Numbered from the stretch's first letter, positions 43,147 to 52,513 are shown. The stretch: 64,000 bases of DNA from Chelatococcus caeni (GCF_014196925.1 NZ_JACIEN010000001.1:1550001-1614000), one strand, 5' to 3'. The notes: generated by a model not told the origin, from the sequence alone. Numbers and translations are program-made.

Positions 43147-44283
43147 TCACCGGCTGTGGCGGCCCCGGTCATCAGCGCGGATGACATCGTCGACGACCGT
43201 GTATTTCACCAGCCGGCCGAGTTCGGGATCATCGCCGCAATAATGCACGACGGCTCCGTCCGGCACGCGGGCATCGCCGTAGCGCTCGACCGTCCGCGCC
43301 CGCACGGCGGTGATGCGCGGATCGCTCCTGAACAGGGCAAGAGCCGCGATCTCGGCACCCGTCGCGCCGCCGACGCGCCACGACTGCTCGAGGACGGCGA
43401 GACGCTCGCCGCCGCCGGCCGCGGTGCCGAAGGCGATGTCGTAGTTGCGCCGCGAGGCGAAGAAACCCGCGAAATTGGCATCCGCGGCCCGGTCGAAGAC
43501 ACGGGCCGCAGCGACGCAGCGCCGGGCCCTCTCGTCGAGCGGATGGTCCAGGAGGGCTTCCATGCCGCCGCGGACGAGATACAGCGCCGAGCCGCCGTAG
43601 ACCTTCTCCCCCGCATTGTCATCGGTCAGGCTCTGGATGCCGTAATACGCGGCCCTGAGGCCGGCTGCCCGCACCTCGCCGACGCTGGCGGTGCCGACGT
43701 CCGACAGGTTCTCCTCGAGCACCAGGCCCTGCCGCACGTCATTGTGGGCGAGCACGGCGGCGAGCGCCTCGTCGAGTTCGTCCTTGGAGCGGACGACGAC
43801 CTGGCCACGCGCCCCCTCCGCCAGTACCGGCTTGAGGCGCAGGGCGCCCCGGGAGAGAAGGCGACGGGCCGCCTGTGCCGCATCCGAGGCATCGAAGACG
43901 GTCAGGCCATCGAGCACCACCTCCTCCACCTCGCGCGCGAAAGCGGGCAGCCAGGAGGGTGGCGCTACGGCCCCTCGCGAGACGAGCGGATGCACGATCG
44001 CCTTCGTCGCCATGAACGGCTCGGCGACCCAGCCGCCGAACAGGTCGTCCTCACACCCGACGGCGTGTCGCGCGGCCTCGTCGTGCCCGCACAAGGTGCG
44101 ACGCGGGAAATGATAGAGGCTGGTCCTGCCCGTGCACTCCTCCACGGCGCCCGCATAATCGAGGTCGAGCGTCGCCGCGAGCGCCCGCGCAAGCGACACA
44201 TGGCCGATCTCGGAGTGATCCCGTCCGCCGCGGCAGTCGTGGGTCACGAGGGCGGTCCGTGCGGAGCCAATGTCGGTCACCAT
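43147..44283 (-). CDS. DUF3182 family protein (ATP-grasp-like)
   Basis: A 378-residue protein with the DUF3182 signatures EDDLFGGWVAEPFMATKAIVHPL, GALRLKPVLAEGARGQVVV, GLVLEENLSDVGTASVGEV, VYGGSALYLVRGG, FFASRRNYDIAFG and LEQSWRVGGATGAEIAAL. The layout suggests an ATP-grasp-like ligase, but no reaction is known to me. ATG 44283 fits best: GGAG lies 6 bases upstream, and a promoter -10 at 44315-44318 rules out the in-frame start at 44328. Confidence 0.82.
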   Translation of the reverse strand: MVTDIGSARTALVTHDCRGGRDHSEIGHVSLARALAATLDLDYAGAVEECTGRTSLYHFPRRTLCGHDEAARHAVGCEDDLFGGWVAEPFMATKAIVHPLVSRGAVAPPSWLPAFAREVEEVVLDGLTVFDASDAAQAARRLLSRGALRLKPVLAEGARGQVVVRSKDELDEALAAVLAHNDVRQGLVLEENLSDVGTASVGEVRAAGLRAAYYGIQSLTDDNAGEKVYGGSALYLVRGGMEALLDHPLDERARRCVAAARVFDRAADANFAGFFASRRNYDIAFGTAAGGGERLAVLEQSWRVGGATGAEIAALALFRSDPRITAVRARTVERYGDARVPDGAVVHYCGDDPELGRLVKYTVVDDVIRADDRGRHSR

Positions 44284-44314
44284 GCGCATCTCCGGGCCAG
44301 CGATCCGAGAAGGC

Positions 44315-44340
44315 AACCGGGCCGTCACGCGCTTTGTTCC
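44315..44340 (-). promoter_or_regulatory. EcfG-type promoter, DUF3182 gene
   Basis: Minus strand GGAAC (44340-44336), 17 bases, GGTT (44318-44315). Confidence 0.6.
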
Positions 44341-44351
44341 CGCGGGGCAGC

Positions 44352-44376
44352 GGAACAGATGCCGCCGTCGGTTGTT
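44352..44376 (+). promoter_or_regulatory. EcfG-type promoter, MDR/Gfo-Idh pair
   Basis: GGAAC (44352-44356), 16 bases, TGTT (44373-44376), 38 bases before ATG 44415. Confidence 0.65.
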
Positions 44377-44414
44377 CTACCGGCCCGGATACCACCCTGC
44401 CCCGAGAGCCCCGG

Positions 44415-45425
44415 ATGACCGCAGCGCTGAAAGCCTCGCCCGCCCCCGTCGTACTCACCCGCCCCGCGGCCATGAGGGCCGCCATCGTCACCGGTCCCGG
44501 CACCTGCGCCATCCGGGAGGTCCCCCTCCCCGAGCCGGGCCCGGGACAGGTGCGCGTGCGCAACAGCGGCTGCGGCGTCTGCGCGTCCAACCTGACGCCA
44601 TGGGCCGGCCCGGACTGGATGCAGTTCCCGACCCTGCCCGGCGGCCTCGGCCACGAGGGCTGGGGCATCGTCGACGCGCTCGGGCCGGATGTGACTGATC
44701 TCGAACCCGGCCAGCCGGTGGCGACCTTGTTCCACAACAGCTATGCCGAATACGACGTCGGTGACGCCGCGGCGGTGCTGCCTCTGCCGGAGGGCTTCGA
44801 GGAGCGCGTCTTTCCGGGCGAGCCGCTCGGCTGCGCCATGAACATCTTCCGCCGATCCGACATCGCCGCGGGCCAGACGGTCGCCATCGTCGGGGCCGGC
44901 TTCCTCGGCGCTCTCCTGACGCGGCTCGCCTCCCAGGCCGGCGCCCGCGTGGTCGCCGTGTCGCGCCGGCCCTTCGCCCTCGACGTGGCGCGCCGCATGG
45001 GCGCCGCCGAATGCATCGCCCTCGACGATCGCCACGCCGTGCTCGACCGGGTGCGGGAGCTGACCGGCGGCACGCTGTGCGAGCGGGTGATCGAGGCGAC
45101 CGGCAAGCAGGAGCCGCTCACCCTCGCCGGCGAGCTCACGGGCGAGCGCGGGCGGCTCGTCATTGCCGGTTATCACCAGGACGGCCCGCGCCAGATCGAC
45201 ATGCAGCTGTGGAACTGGCGCGGCCTCGACGTGATCAATGCCCACGAACGCGACCCGCAGGCCTATCTCAGCGGCATGCGCGAAGGCCTCGCCGCCGTGC
45301 TCGACGGGACCATCGACCTCGAGACCCTCGTCACCCACAGCTATCGGCTGGAAGATCTCGGGCAGGCGCTCGACGACACGCGCGACCGGCCCGACGGGTT
45401 CCTCAAGGCCGTGGTGAGGATGTGA
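44415..45425 (+). CDS. medium-chain dehydrogenase (zinc-type MDR-like)
   Basis: A 336-residue MDR protein: CGVCASNLTPW and GHEGWG in the catalytic region, VAIVGAGFLGALLTRLA for NAD(P) binding. The four-cysteine structural zinc loop is absent, which separates it from classical alcohol dehydrogenases. Its stop overlaps the start of the Gfo/Idh gene by one base, so the two likely catalyse successive oxidation steps on one sugar or polyol. The true start may also be the Met near residue 20 (MRAAIVTGPG). Confidence 0.85.
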   Translation: MTAALKASPAPVVLTRPAAMRAAIVTGPGTCAIREVPLPEPGPGQVRVRNSGCGVCASNLTPWAGPDWMQFPTLPGGLGHEGWGIVDALGPDVTDLEPGQPVATLFHNSYAEYDVGDAAAVLPLPEGFEERVFPGEPLGCAMNIFRRSDIAAGQTVAIVGAGFLGALLTRLASQAGARVVAVSRRPFALDVARRMGAAECIALDDRHAVLDRVRELTGGTLCERVIEATGKQEPLTLAGELTGERGRLVIAGYHQDGPRQIDMQLWNWRGLDVINAHERDPQAYLSGMREGLAAVLDGTIDLETLVTHSYRLEDLGQALDDTRDRPDGFLKAVVRM

Positions 45426-46459
45426 TGGAAGCGCCCGTGCGCGATGCCCCCTCCGCCGCCCTGGGCCGCCCCCGCCTCGGCTTTCTCGGCGTGGGCTGGA
45501 TCGGCTGCCACCGCATGCAGGTGCTGCACGATGCCGGTGTCGCGGAGGTCGCGCTCGTCGCCGACGCCTCCGCCGAGGTGGCGCAGAAGGCGGCCGCCCT
45601 GGTGCCGGGCGCGTCGGTCGCTCCCGATGTCGAGCACCTCCTCGACAGCGGCATCGACGGCCTCGTCATCGCGACGCCGAGCGCCCTGCATGCCGAACAG
45701 TCGCTGCGCGCGCTCGAACGCGGCATCGCCGTCTTCTGCCAGAAACCGCTCGGCCGCAATGCCGCCGAGGTGCGCGCCGTCGTCGCGGCGGCGCGGCGGG
45801 CGGGCAAGCCGCTCGGCGTCGACCTCTCCTATCGGGAAACCGAGGCCATGCGCCTCATCCGGGATCTCGTCGCGGGCGGGGCGCTCGGCGCCGTCTACGA
45901 CGTCGACCTCGTGTTCCACAATGCCTACGGCCCGGACAAGGCCTGGTTCTACGACCCGGCCCTGTCCGGCGGCGGCTGCGTCATGGACCTCGGCGTGCAT
46001 CTGGTCGACCTCGCCCTCTGGGTGCTCGGCTGGCCGCAGGTCACGGAGGTGAGCAGCCGTCTCTTCTCCGCGGGACGGCGGATCGACGGCGCCTTTTCCG
46101 GCGTCGAGGACTTCGCGAGCGCGACGATCGACCTCGCGGGCGGCGCCACCGTCCGCCTCGCCTGCTCCTGGCGGCTGCACGCCGGCCAGGAGGCCGTCAT
46201 CTCGGCGGCCTTTCACGGCACTGAGGGCGGCGCGACGCTGCGCAATGTCGACGGCTCGTTCTACGATTTCGTGGCCGAGCGCACCCGTGGCACCGCGCGC
46301 GAACGCCTGTGCGCTCCGCCCGATGCCTGGGGCGGGCGGCCGCTCGTCGCCTGGGCCGAGCGTCTGGCGGCGGGGACCGGCTTCGATGCCGAGGCCGATC
46401 ATCACATCGTCGTCGCCGAAACCCTCGACAGGATCTACGGCCGGCCGGTGCTCGGCTGA
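45425..46459 (+). CDS. Gfo/Idh/MocA family oxidoreductase
   Basis: A 344-residue enzyme with an N-terminal Rossmann domain (LGFLGVGWIGCHRM), the catalytic Lys in CQKPLGRN, and the conserved GGGCVMDLGVHLVDLALW. The family oxidises sugars and polyols, including myo-inositol. With inositol-phosphate synthase in the same stress block, an inositol- or UDP-sugar-linked substrate is plausible but not shown. It is translationally coupled to the MDR gene. Confidence 0.88.
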   Translation: MEAPVRDAPSAALGRPRLGFLGVGWIGCHRMQVLHDAGVAEVALVADASAEVAQKAAALVPGASVAPDVEHLLDSGIDGLVIATPSALHAEQSLRALERGIAVFCQKPLGRNAAEVRAVVAAARRAGKPLGVDLSYRETEAMRLIRDLVAGGALGAVYDVDLVFHNAYGPDKAWFYDPALSGGGCVMDLGVHLVDLALWVLGWPQVTEVSSRLFSAGRRIDGAFSGVEDFASATIDLAGGATVRLACSWRLHAGQEAVISAAFHGTEGGATLRNVDGSFYDFVAERTRGTARERLCAPPDAWGGRPLVAWAERLAAGTGFDAEADHHIVVAETLDRIYGRPVLG

Positions 46460-46474
46460 CCCGCGATCGGGCCA

Positions 46475-47824
46475 TCAACCGGCTGCGCCGCGCTCGCGGT
46501 CGTTGGCGGCATCGCGCGCCGGCGGCGGCTGCCGCGTGTCGTCGCGGAAGGTGATGAGCCGCGCGCCGCGTTCGTAGGTGATGTAGCGCCACAGCCAATG
46601 GAACGACACCAGCAGGCGGTGCTGGAAGCCGACGAGCAGGTAGACGTGGATGGCGGCCCAGGCGAGCCAGGCGAACCAGCCGCTCATCTTGAGGCGCCCG
46701 CGCTCGAAGACGCCGGCGTGGCGGCCGACGATGGCGGTGTTGCCGCGGCTGCGGTAGACGAACGGCTGCAAGGCCTTGCCGTCCTTGATCATTGCGGCGA
46801 GGCCGCGCCCGAGATGCAGGCCCTGCTGGCGGGCCACCTGGGCGAGACCCGGCAGCGGCTGCCCGTCGGCGTCGAGGCAACGGGCGACGTCGCCCAGCGC
46901 GAAGACGCCGGGGCTGCCCGTCACCTCGAGCGTCGGCTCGACGAAGACGCGCCCGGACTTGTCCGTGCGCCCGCCCGCCTCGGCACCGAGCGGCGAGGCC
47001 CCGACGCCCGCCGCCCAGACGACGAGCCCGACCGGCAGGCGCTCGCCCGCGATGCCGAGCTCGCCCGGCCCGATATGGTCCACCATGCTGCCGGTGCGCA
47101 CCTCGACGCCGAGCCGCTCCAGCCGCTCGCGCGCGAAACGCGCCGCCTTGTCGGAGAAACCCGCCAGCAGGCGCGGCAGCCCCTCGACCAGCATGATCCG
47201 CGTGTTCTGCGGCCGGATGCTGCGGAAGTCGCGGGCCAGGGTGAAGCGGCTCAATTCGGCGATGGAGCCGGCGAGCTCGACGCCCGTCGGCCCGCCGCCG
47301 ATGATCGCGATGGTCATCAGCCGGCTGCGCTCGAGCGGATCGTCCACGCGTTCGGCATGCTCGAAGGTGAGGAGCAGGCGTGAGCGCAGCTGCCGCGCAT
47401 CCTCGATCGTCTTGAGGCCGGGGGCGAGCCGCGACCATTCGCCATGGCCGAAATAGGACGTGCGCGATCCCGAGGCGAGCACGAGGAAGCGGTAGCCCAG
47501 CCGGCGGCCGGTGGCGAGGGTGATCTCGCGCGCCTGCGGGTCGATAGCCATGACCTCGTCGAGGAGGACCTCGACCGACGGGTAGCGCCGCAGGATCCTG
47601 CGGATCGGCTCGGCGATCTCGGCGGCGGACAGCGCCGCTGTCGCCACCTGGTAGAGCAGCGGCTGGAAGAGGTGGTGATTCTGCCGGTCGACGAGGACGA
47701 CGGGGATGCCGGCCCGGCCCAGTTCCTTCGCCACTTCGAGGCCGGCAAAGCCCGCCCCGACGACGACCACGGGGGTGGCGCTGCCGGCACGTTCTTCCCC
47801 TTTTCGCCCGGCATTGCCGTGCAT
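46475..47824 (-). CDS. ndh: type II NADH dehydrogenase (NDH-2)
   Basis: A 449-residue flavoprotein with two dinucleotide-binding sites: VVVVGAGFAGLEVAKEL for FAD and IAIIGGGPTGVELAGS for NADH. It also has PLLYQVATAALSAAEIA, FALGDVA and VARQQGLHLG. The C-terminal hydrophobic/amphipathic stretch (FAWLAWAAIHVYLLVGF) mediates membrane attachment. It oxidises NADH and reduces quinone without pumping protons. The start ATG 47824 follows GAAGGAGG; an EcfG-type promoter lies 60 bases upstream, divergent from the pyruvate-oxidase-like gene. Confidence 0.93.
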   Translation of the reverse strand: MHGNAGRKGEERAGSATPVVVVGAGFAGLEVAKELGRAGIPVVLVDRQNHHLFQPLLYQVATAALSAAEIAEPIRRILRRYPSVEVLLDEVMAIDPQAREITLATGRRLGYRFLVLASGSRTSYFGHGEWSRLAPGLKTIEDARQLRSRLLLTFEHAERVDDPLERSRLMTIAIIGGGPTGVELAGSIAELSRFTLARDFRSIRPQNTRIMLVEGLPRLLAGFSDKAARFARERLERLGVEVRTGSMVDHIGPGELGIAGERLPVGLVVWAAGVGASPLGAEAGGRTDKSGRVFVEPTLEVTGSPGVFALGDVARCLDADGQPLPGLAQVARQQGLHLGRGLAAMIKDGKALQPFVYRSRGNTAIVGRHAGVFERGRLKMSGWFAWLAWAAIHVYLLVGFQHRLLVSFHWLWRYITYERGARLITFRDDTRQPPPARDAANDRERGAAG

Positions 47825-47883
47825 TGGTTTCCCCCTCCTTCGCGCAATTGGCCGCCACCCGGGCGGGCGGCGTATCCAGGGCG

Positions 47884-47908
47884 AACCGTGCGTCGTCCCG
47901 ATTGTTCC
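47884..47908 (-). promoter_or_regulatory. EcfG-type promoter, ndh
   Basis: Minus strand GGAAC (47908-47904), 16 bases, GGTT (47887-47884). The leader is about 53 bases. Confidence 0.7.
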
Positions 47909-47974
47909 TCGCTGCAGCTTGCCCCATCCGCCGGGCCGAAGCTCCCCCCGTCCCGCGGCGTCCTGCCGCCCGTC

Positions 47975-47999
47975 GGAACAGTTCGATCCCTGACGAGTT
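47975..47999 (+). promoter_or_regulatory. weaker EcfG-like promoter, TPP enzyme
   Basis: GGAAC (47975-47979), 16 bases, AGTT (47996-47999). The core GTT is kept. Confidence 0.45.
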
Positions 48000-48092
48000 C
48001 CGGTCGCGACCGCCGACCGTTGCCGATTGTGCCAGCCGCCAGGGGCAGCGGCTGCCCAGGACCCGCGAACAACCGCAACAGGGGGATCCGCC

Positions 48093-49853
48093 ATGACCAC
48101 AGCCGCCGACCTTCTCGTCGACACGCTCATCGAATGGCAGGTGGACGTCGTATTCGGCCTGCCCGGGGACGGCATCAACGGCATCATGGAGGCCCTGCGC
48201 ACGCGGCAGGACAGGATCCGCTTCATCCAGGTGCGCCATGAGCAGTCCGCCGCCTTCATGGCCTGCGCCTATGCCAAATGGACGGGCCGGCTCGGCGTGT
48301 GCCTCGCCACCTCCGGCCCCGGCGGCGCCAACCTGCTCACCGGGCTCTACGATGCCAAGCTCGACCAGGCGCCGGTGCTCGCCATCACCGGCATGCAGTT
48401 CCACGACCTGATCGAGACCTTCACGCAGCAGGACGTCGACCTCACCCGCGTCTTCAACGACGTCGCGGTCTTCAACGCCCAGGTGAACGACGCAGCCCAT
48501 ATGGAGAACCTCGCGAGCCTCGCCTGCCGCTCCGCGCTCAGCCAGCGCGGCGTCGCCCACCTCTCCATCGCCAATGACGTCCAGGAGCAGAGCCTCGGCG
48601 AGGCCGAGCGCTCGAAGCGCAACGCGCCCGGCCACGTGCCGAACCGCTGGTTCGAAGGCCGCCGCCTGCCGACCGAGAGCGATCTCGACAAGGCCGCTTC
48701 CCTGCTCAACAAGGCCTCGCGCGTCATGATCCTCGCCGGCCGCGGCGCACTCGGCGCCCGCGCGGAGCTGGAAGAGACCGCCGACCTCCTCGCCGCGCCT
48801 GTCGCCAAGGCCCTGCTCGGCAAGGCGGCCCTGCCCGACGACCATCCCCACAGCACCGGCGGCATCGGCATGCTGGGCACCCTGCCCTCGCAGGAGGCCA
48901 TGGAGCGCTGCGACGCCCTCCTGATCGTCGGCTCGACCTTCCCCTATATCGAATATTACCCGAAGCCCGGGCAGGCGCGCGGCGTGCAGATCGACCGCGA
49001 CGGCCAGCGGATCGGCCTGCGCTATCCGGTGGAGGCCGGCCTCGTCGGCGAAGCCGCCGAGACGCTGCGCCTGCTCAACGACCGGCTCGCCCGCAAGAGC
49101 GACCGCGGCTTCCTCGAGGAAGCGCAGGCCGGGATGGCGCGCTGGCGCGAGATGATGGCGACGTCCGAGACGAAGGCGGACGTGCCCCTGAAGCCGCAGG
49201 TCGTCGCCCGCGCCTTCGGGCTGCGCCTGCCGGACGATGCGGTGCTCGTCACCGATTCCGGCCAGAACACGGAACTCGCGGCCCGCCATGTCGACCTGCG
49301 CGACGGCCAGGCCTTCGGCGTCTCGGGCGCGCTCGCCTCCATGGCCTGCGGCCTGCCCTATGCCATCGCGGCCGGCATCGCCTTTCCGGGCCGGCCGATC
49401 TTCGCCATCGTCGGGGACGGCGGCCTCGCCATGCAGCTCGGCGAATTCTCGACCGCCGTGCGCTATCGGCTGCCGCTGAAGGTGCTGGTGATCAAGAACA
49501 ACATGCTGAACCAGATCGCCTGGGAACAGATGATGTTCCTCGGCAACCCGCAGTTCGGCTGCGAGCTGCAGCCCATCGACTTCGCCATGGCGGCGGAGGC
49601 GATGGGCGGCATCGGCCATGCGGTCACCCGCCCGGAACAGGTCGACGACGTGCTCGACCGCGCCTTCGCGACGGAGGGACCGGTCCTCATCGAGGCGACC
49701 GTCGACGCGGCCGAGCCGATGATGCCGCCCAAGATGCCGCCCGACTATGCGGAGAACTTCCGCAAGGCGCTGCCGCAGACCCCGGGCCACGAGCAGATCG
49801 AGGCCGCGATCGCGGAAGAGCCGGCGAAGACCATGATCGAGGCGGGGCAATAG
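48093..49853 (+). CDS. thiamine-diphosphate enzyme, pyruvate oxidase/PoxB-like
   Basis: A 586-residue enzyme of the acetolactate synthase/pyruvate oxidase superfamily. The catalytic Glu is in VRHEQSAAFMA and the TPP/Mg motif is VGDGGLAMQLGEFSTAVRY...KNNMLNQI; the middle domain (RVMILAGRGALGA) is of the FAD-binding type. The overall pattern suggests pyruvate dehydrogenase (quinone) rather than acetolactate synthase, but this is not certain. E. coli poxB is stationary-phase controlled, which fits the stress context. It is divergent from ndh. Confidence 0.85.
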   Translation: MTTAADLLVDTLIEWQVDVVFGLPGDGINGIMEALRTRQDRIRFIQVRHEQSAAFMACAYAKWTGRLGVCLATSGPGGANLLTGLYDAKLDQAPVLAITGMQFHDLIETFTQQDVDLTRVFNDVAVFNAQVNDAAHMENLASLACRSALSQRGVAHLSIANDVQEQSLGEAERSKRNAPGHVPNRWFEGRRLPTESDLDKAASLLNKASRVMILAGRGALGARAELEETADLLAAPVAKALLGKAALPDDHPHSTGGIGMLGTLPSQEAMERCDALLIVGSTFPYIEYYPKPGQARGVQIDRDGQRIGLRYPVEAGLVGEAAETLRLLNDRLARKSDRGFLEEAQAGMARWREMMATSETKADVPLKPQVVARAFGLRLPDDAVLVTDSGQNTELAARHVDLRDGQAFGVSGALASMACGLPYAIAAGIAFPGRPIFAIVGDGGLAMQLGEFSTAVRYRLPLKVLVIKNNMLNQIAWEQMMFLGNPQFGCELQPIDFAMAAEAMGGIGHAVTRPEQVDDVLDRAFATEGPVLIEATVDAAEPMMPPKMPPDYAENFRKALPQTPGHEQIEAAIAEEPAKTMIEAGQ

Positions 49854-49873
49854 GCGCCCGGCCTTACGGGCGC
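49854..49873. terminator. hairpin between convergent genes
   Basis: A 7-bp perfect stem (GCGCCCG/CGGGCGC) with a 6-base loop fills the gap between the TPP enzyme and the alcohol dehydrogenase stops; it may serve both strands. Confidence 0.45.
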
Positions 49874-49874
49874 G

Positions 49875-50885
49875 TCAGATCTCGATGAGCCCCTTGATGA
49901 CGCCGGCCTCCGGCTTCGACCAGGCCGGCACCAGCTGCGGCGCCTCGTCGAGGCTGCCCCGGTGGCTCGCGAGGGCGCGGGTCGGCACCTTGCCCGCGCG
50001 CATGGTCGCAAGCACCGTCTCGAAATCCTCCCGCGTCGCATTGCGGCTGCCGAGCAGCGTCGTCTCGCGCTTGTGGAACGCGGGATCGTTGAAGGTGATG
50101 TCGGCATTGACGATGGAGAGCAGCACATAGCTGCCTCCGTGGCCGACGAGGGAAAAGCCCTTCATCATCGCCGCGGGGCTGCCGGTCGCGTCGAAGACGA
50201 CGTCGAAGAACTCGCCGTCCGTCGCGGCATCGAGATGCTGGTCGAGATCCGCCGACACCTCGTAGACGCTGTCGACGCCGATCTCGTCGGCACAGAAGGC
50301 GAGCCGCCGGGCATTCATGTCGATCACCGACACCTCGGCGCCGCGCGCCTTGGCGAAGATCGCCGCCGCGATGCCGATGGGGCCGGCGCCGACCACGGCC
50401 ACGCGGCTCTGCGCACCGGCGCCGGAGCGGCGCACCCCATGGGCGCCGATGGCGAGGAACTCGACCATCGCCGCCTCGTCGAGCCCGAGCCCGCCGGCCG
50501 GGACGACGTTGCGCACGGGCACGGCGATATGGTCGCAGGCGCCGCCGTCGCGGTGCACGCCGAGCACCTCGAGCCGCTGGCAGCAATTGGTGCGCCCGAG
50601 GCGGCAGGCCCGGCACGCGCCGCAATAGAGATAGGGTTCGATGGCGACGATCTCGCCGGCTCGGAGCCCGCTGCCCGCCGGCGCCGTCACGATCTCGCCG
50701 GCGAGCTCGTGGCCGATCACGCGCGGATAGCTGAAATAGGGCTGGTTGCCGTGAAAGATATGATAGTCCGTGCCGCAGATGCCGACCCGGCGGATGCGCA
50801 CCAGCGCCTCGCCCTCGCCGGCAACCGGCTCGTCCCGCTCGATGATGCTGAGCTTTCCCGGCTCGTCACAACGCAACGCTCTCAT
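49875..50885 (-). CDS. zinc-dependent alcohol/polyol dehydrogenase
   Basis: A 336-residue MDR enzyme with both zinc sites: CGTDYHIFHG and GHELAG for the catalytic zinc, and CGACRACRLGRTNC for the structural zinc. The NAD motif is VAVVGAGPIGIAAA. It resembles sorbitol/idonate/galactonate-type dehydrogenases (IFHGNQPYFSYPRVIGHE); the substrate is unknown. GAGGAGG lies before ATG 50885. No EcfG promoter was found upstream, unlike most genes to the left. Confidence 0.88.
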   Translation of the reverse strand: MRALRCDEPGKLSIIERDEPVAGEGEALVRIRRVGICGTDYHIFHGNQPYFSYPRVIGHELAGEIVTAPAGSGLRAGEIVAIEPYLYCGACRACRLGRTNCCQRLEVLGVHRDGGACDHIAVPVRNVVPAGGLGLDEAAMVEFLAIGAHGVRRSGAGAQSRVAVVGAGPIGIAAAIFAKARGAEVSVIDMNARRLAFCADEIGVDSVYEVSADLDQHLDAATDGEFFDVVFDATGSPAAMMKGFSLVGHGGSYVLLSIVNADITFNDPAFHKRETTLLGSRNATREDFETVLATMRAGKVPTRALASHRGSLDEAPQLVPAWSKPEAGVIKGLIEI

Positions 50886-50961
50886 CGGCGCCTCCTCCCT
50901 GTCCGGCGTCGATAACGCAGCATGGCGCCGCGGTCGAGGCCCCGTTGGTGCGCATGATCGC

Positions 50962-52356
50962 TCAGGCGGCCCGCAGCTGCGACAGGAGACGGGCAGCCTC
51001 TCCCCTGAAGCCGTCCGCACGGGCGAGAAGCGCGCGCGAGGCCTCGGCGACCTCCTGCGCCAGGCGCCCGGCCGTCGCGGCATCGGCCACCAGCTGTGAC
51101 AGCTCGCCCTTCGCCCGGTGCACGCCTTCGCTGGCGCGGCCCGTGTGGGTGCCGATCTCAGCCGCGCCGGCGCTCTGCTGCTCGACGGCGGAGAAGATCG
51201 AGGCGGAGGCCGTGTTGACCCCGTCGATGCTGGCGCTCACCGCCCCGATGTCGTCCACAGCGCGACCGACGACGGCCTGGATATCGCGGATATGGCCGGC
51301 GATATCGTCCGTCGCGCGCGCCGTCTGCTGGGCGAGCTGCTTGACCTCGGCCGCGACGACGGCGAAGCCGCGCCCCGCTTCGCCCGCCCGGGCCGCCTCG
51401 ATGGTGGCGTTGAGCGCGAGCAGGTTGGTCTGCTTGGCCACGGCCTCGATGACGCCGAGGATCTCGCCGATGCGCCGGGCGGCCTCCGACAGGGCGCCGA
51501 CGGTCTCGCGCGTGCGCCCGGCCTGCCCGCTCGCCTCGCTGGCCGATTGGGCGGCCTCGCCCGCGCGCCGCGTCACCTCCGCGATCGCCTGCCGCAGGGT
51601 ATCGGCCGCCTCGCTGACCGCGGAAGCACCCGCGCCGGCGTCCTCGACCACGGCCGCCGCCTGGTGCGAGCGCTGGCTCGTCTGCCCGGCCGCGGCAACG
51701 AGCCTCTCGGCCGCCGCCGCCACATCCTGCGAGGCCGCGGCGACGGCCTCGGCCAGGCCTGAAGCCATACGTTCGAATTCTGCCGCAAGTGTCTCGCGTT
51801 GCGCCGTTTCCGCGCTTTTCCGGCGCGCATCCATGGCGGCCGTGCACTGGTCGAGATCGAACATCGCGGCCTTGATCAGCGCGTCGAGCGCCAGGTCGAG
51901 ATTGGCGCCGAGGCTGTTGTGCCCCCAGACGTGGCGCGAGCGCAGGATGGCCCGGGTGACGGTGCGCGTCAGGGCGCTCGTCGTGCGGGCGTAGCCGGCA
52001 AGGCAGAGGCGCGAGCACAGGCCGAGGCTCGCGTACATCTCCGCCACCGCCCCGACCGACTGGCGATAGCCCTCGTCGAAGCGTGCATCGCAAACGCGCA
52101 GCCAATGGGCGAGCAGGACGGTGCGGATGTTGCGGCGCACTTCCTTGCGCGTGAAGAGCTCACCCGCCACGCCGTTGGAGCCGAGGTGGTCGACGAGCTC
52201 ATCGAGGATGGCCGGCAGTTCCTCCGCCACCACGGGCTTCAGCTGCCGCAGCCGCTCCCGGTCCTTGCGGTCGAAACCGACGAAGGCAAGCTCGTCTTCC
52301 AGCAGCTGGCGGGCGGCCTGCCCGGCCGTGCGCTTCAATGCCCGTTCCGCGTCCAT
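50962..52356 (-). CDS. globin-coupled-type methyl-accepting chemotaxis protein
   Basis: A 464-residue cytosolic chemoreceptor without membrane segments. Residues about 15-165 form a protoglobin-like sensor ([47 protein letters not shown]). Residues about 190-460 form an MCP signalling coiled coil with the hairpin tip [35 protein letters not shown]. In heme-binding relatives a His starts the IGL motif; here it is Tyr108 (MYASLGL), so heme binding may be lost or altered. ATG 52356 was chosen from several. Confidence 0.85.
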   Translation of the reverse strand: MDAERALKRTAGQAARQLLEDELAFVGFDRKDRERLRQLKPVVAEELPAILDELVDHLGSNGVAGELFTRKEVRRNIRTVLLAHWLRVCDARFDEGYRQSVGAVAEMYASLGLCSRLCLAGYARTTSALTRTVTRAILRSRHVWGHNSLGANLDLALDALIKAAMFDLDQCTAAMDARRKSAETAQRETLAAEFERMASGLAEAVAAASQDVAAAAERLVAAAGQTSQRSHQAAAVVEDAGAGASAVSEAADTLRQAIAEVTRRAGEAAQSASEASGQAGRTRETVGALSEAARRIGEILGVIEAVAKQTNLLALNATIEAARAGEAGRGFAVVAAEVKQLAQQTARATDDIAGHIRDIQAVVGRAVDDIGAVSASIDGVNTASASIFSAVEQQSAGAAEIGTHTGRASEGVHRAKGELSQLVADAATAGRLAQEVAEASRALLARADGFRGEAARLLSQLRAA

Positions 52357-52513
52357 TCTCAGACGTCTCGTCCCAAGCTTTTGCCGGCGCGCCGAACCGC
52401 CTCCGGCAGGCACGCCACAAGAGCCCGCCGGCCGGACGCCGACGGGAGTGAAGCCGCATCACGAACGAAACTGCAGCGCGAAGCTTGCCCGAAGCCTGCC
52501 GGGGGCCTCGCCT

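Noticed and set aside
46197-49850. A minus-strand open frame of more than 1200 codons across ndh and the TPP enzyme
   Set aside because: It is antisense to the well-supported TPP-enzyme gene, continues out of frame through ndh, and its composition (Arg, Ala, Gly, His) is typical of shadow frames in 70% G+C DNA.
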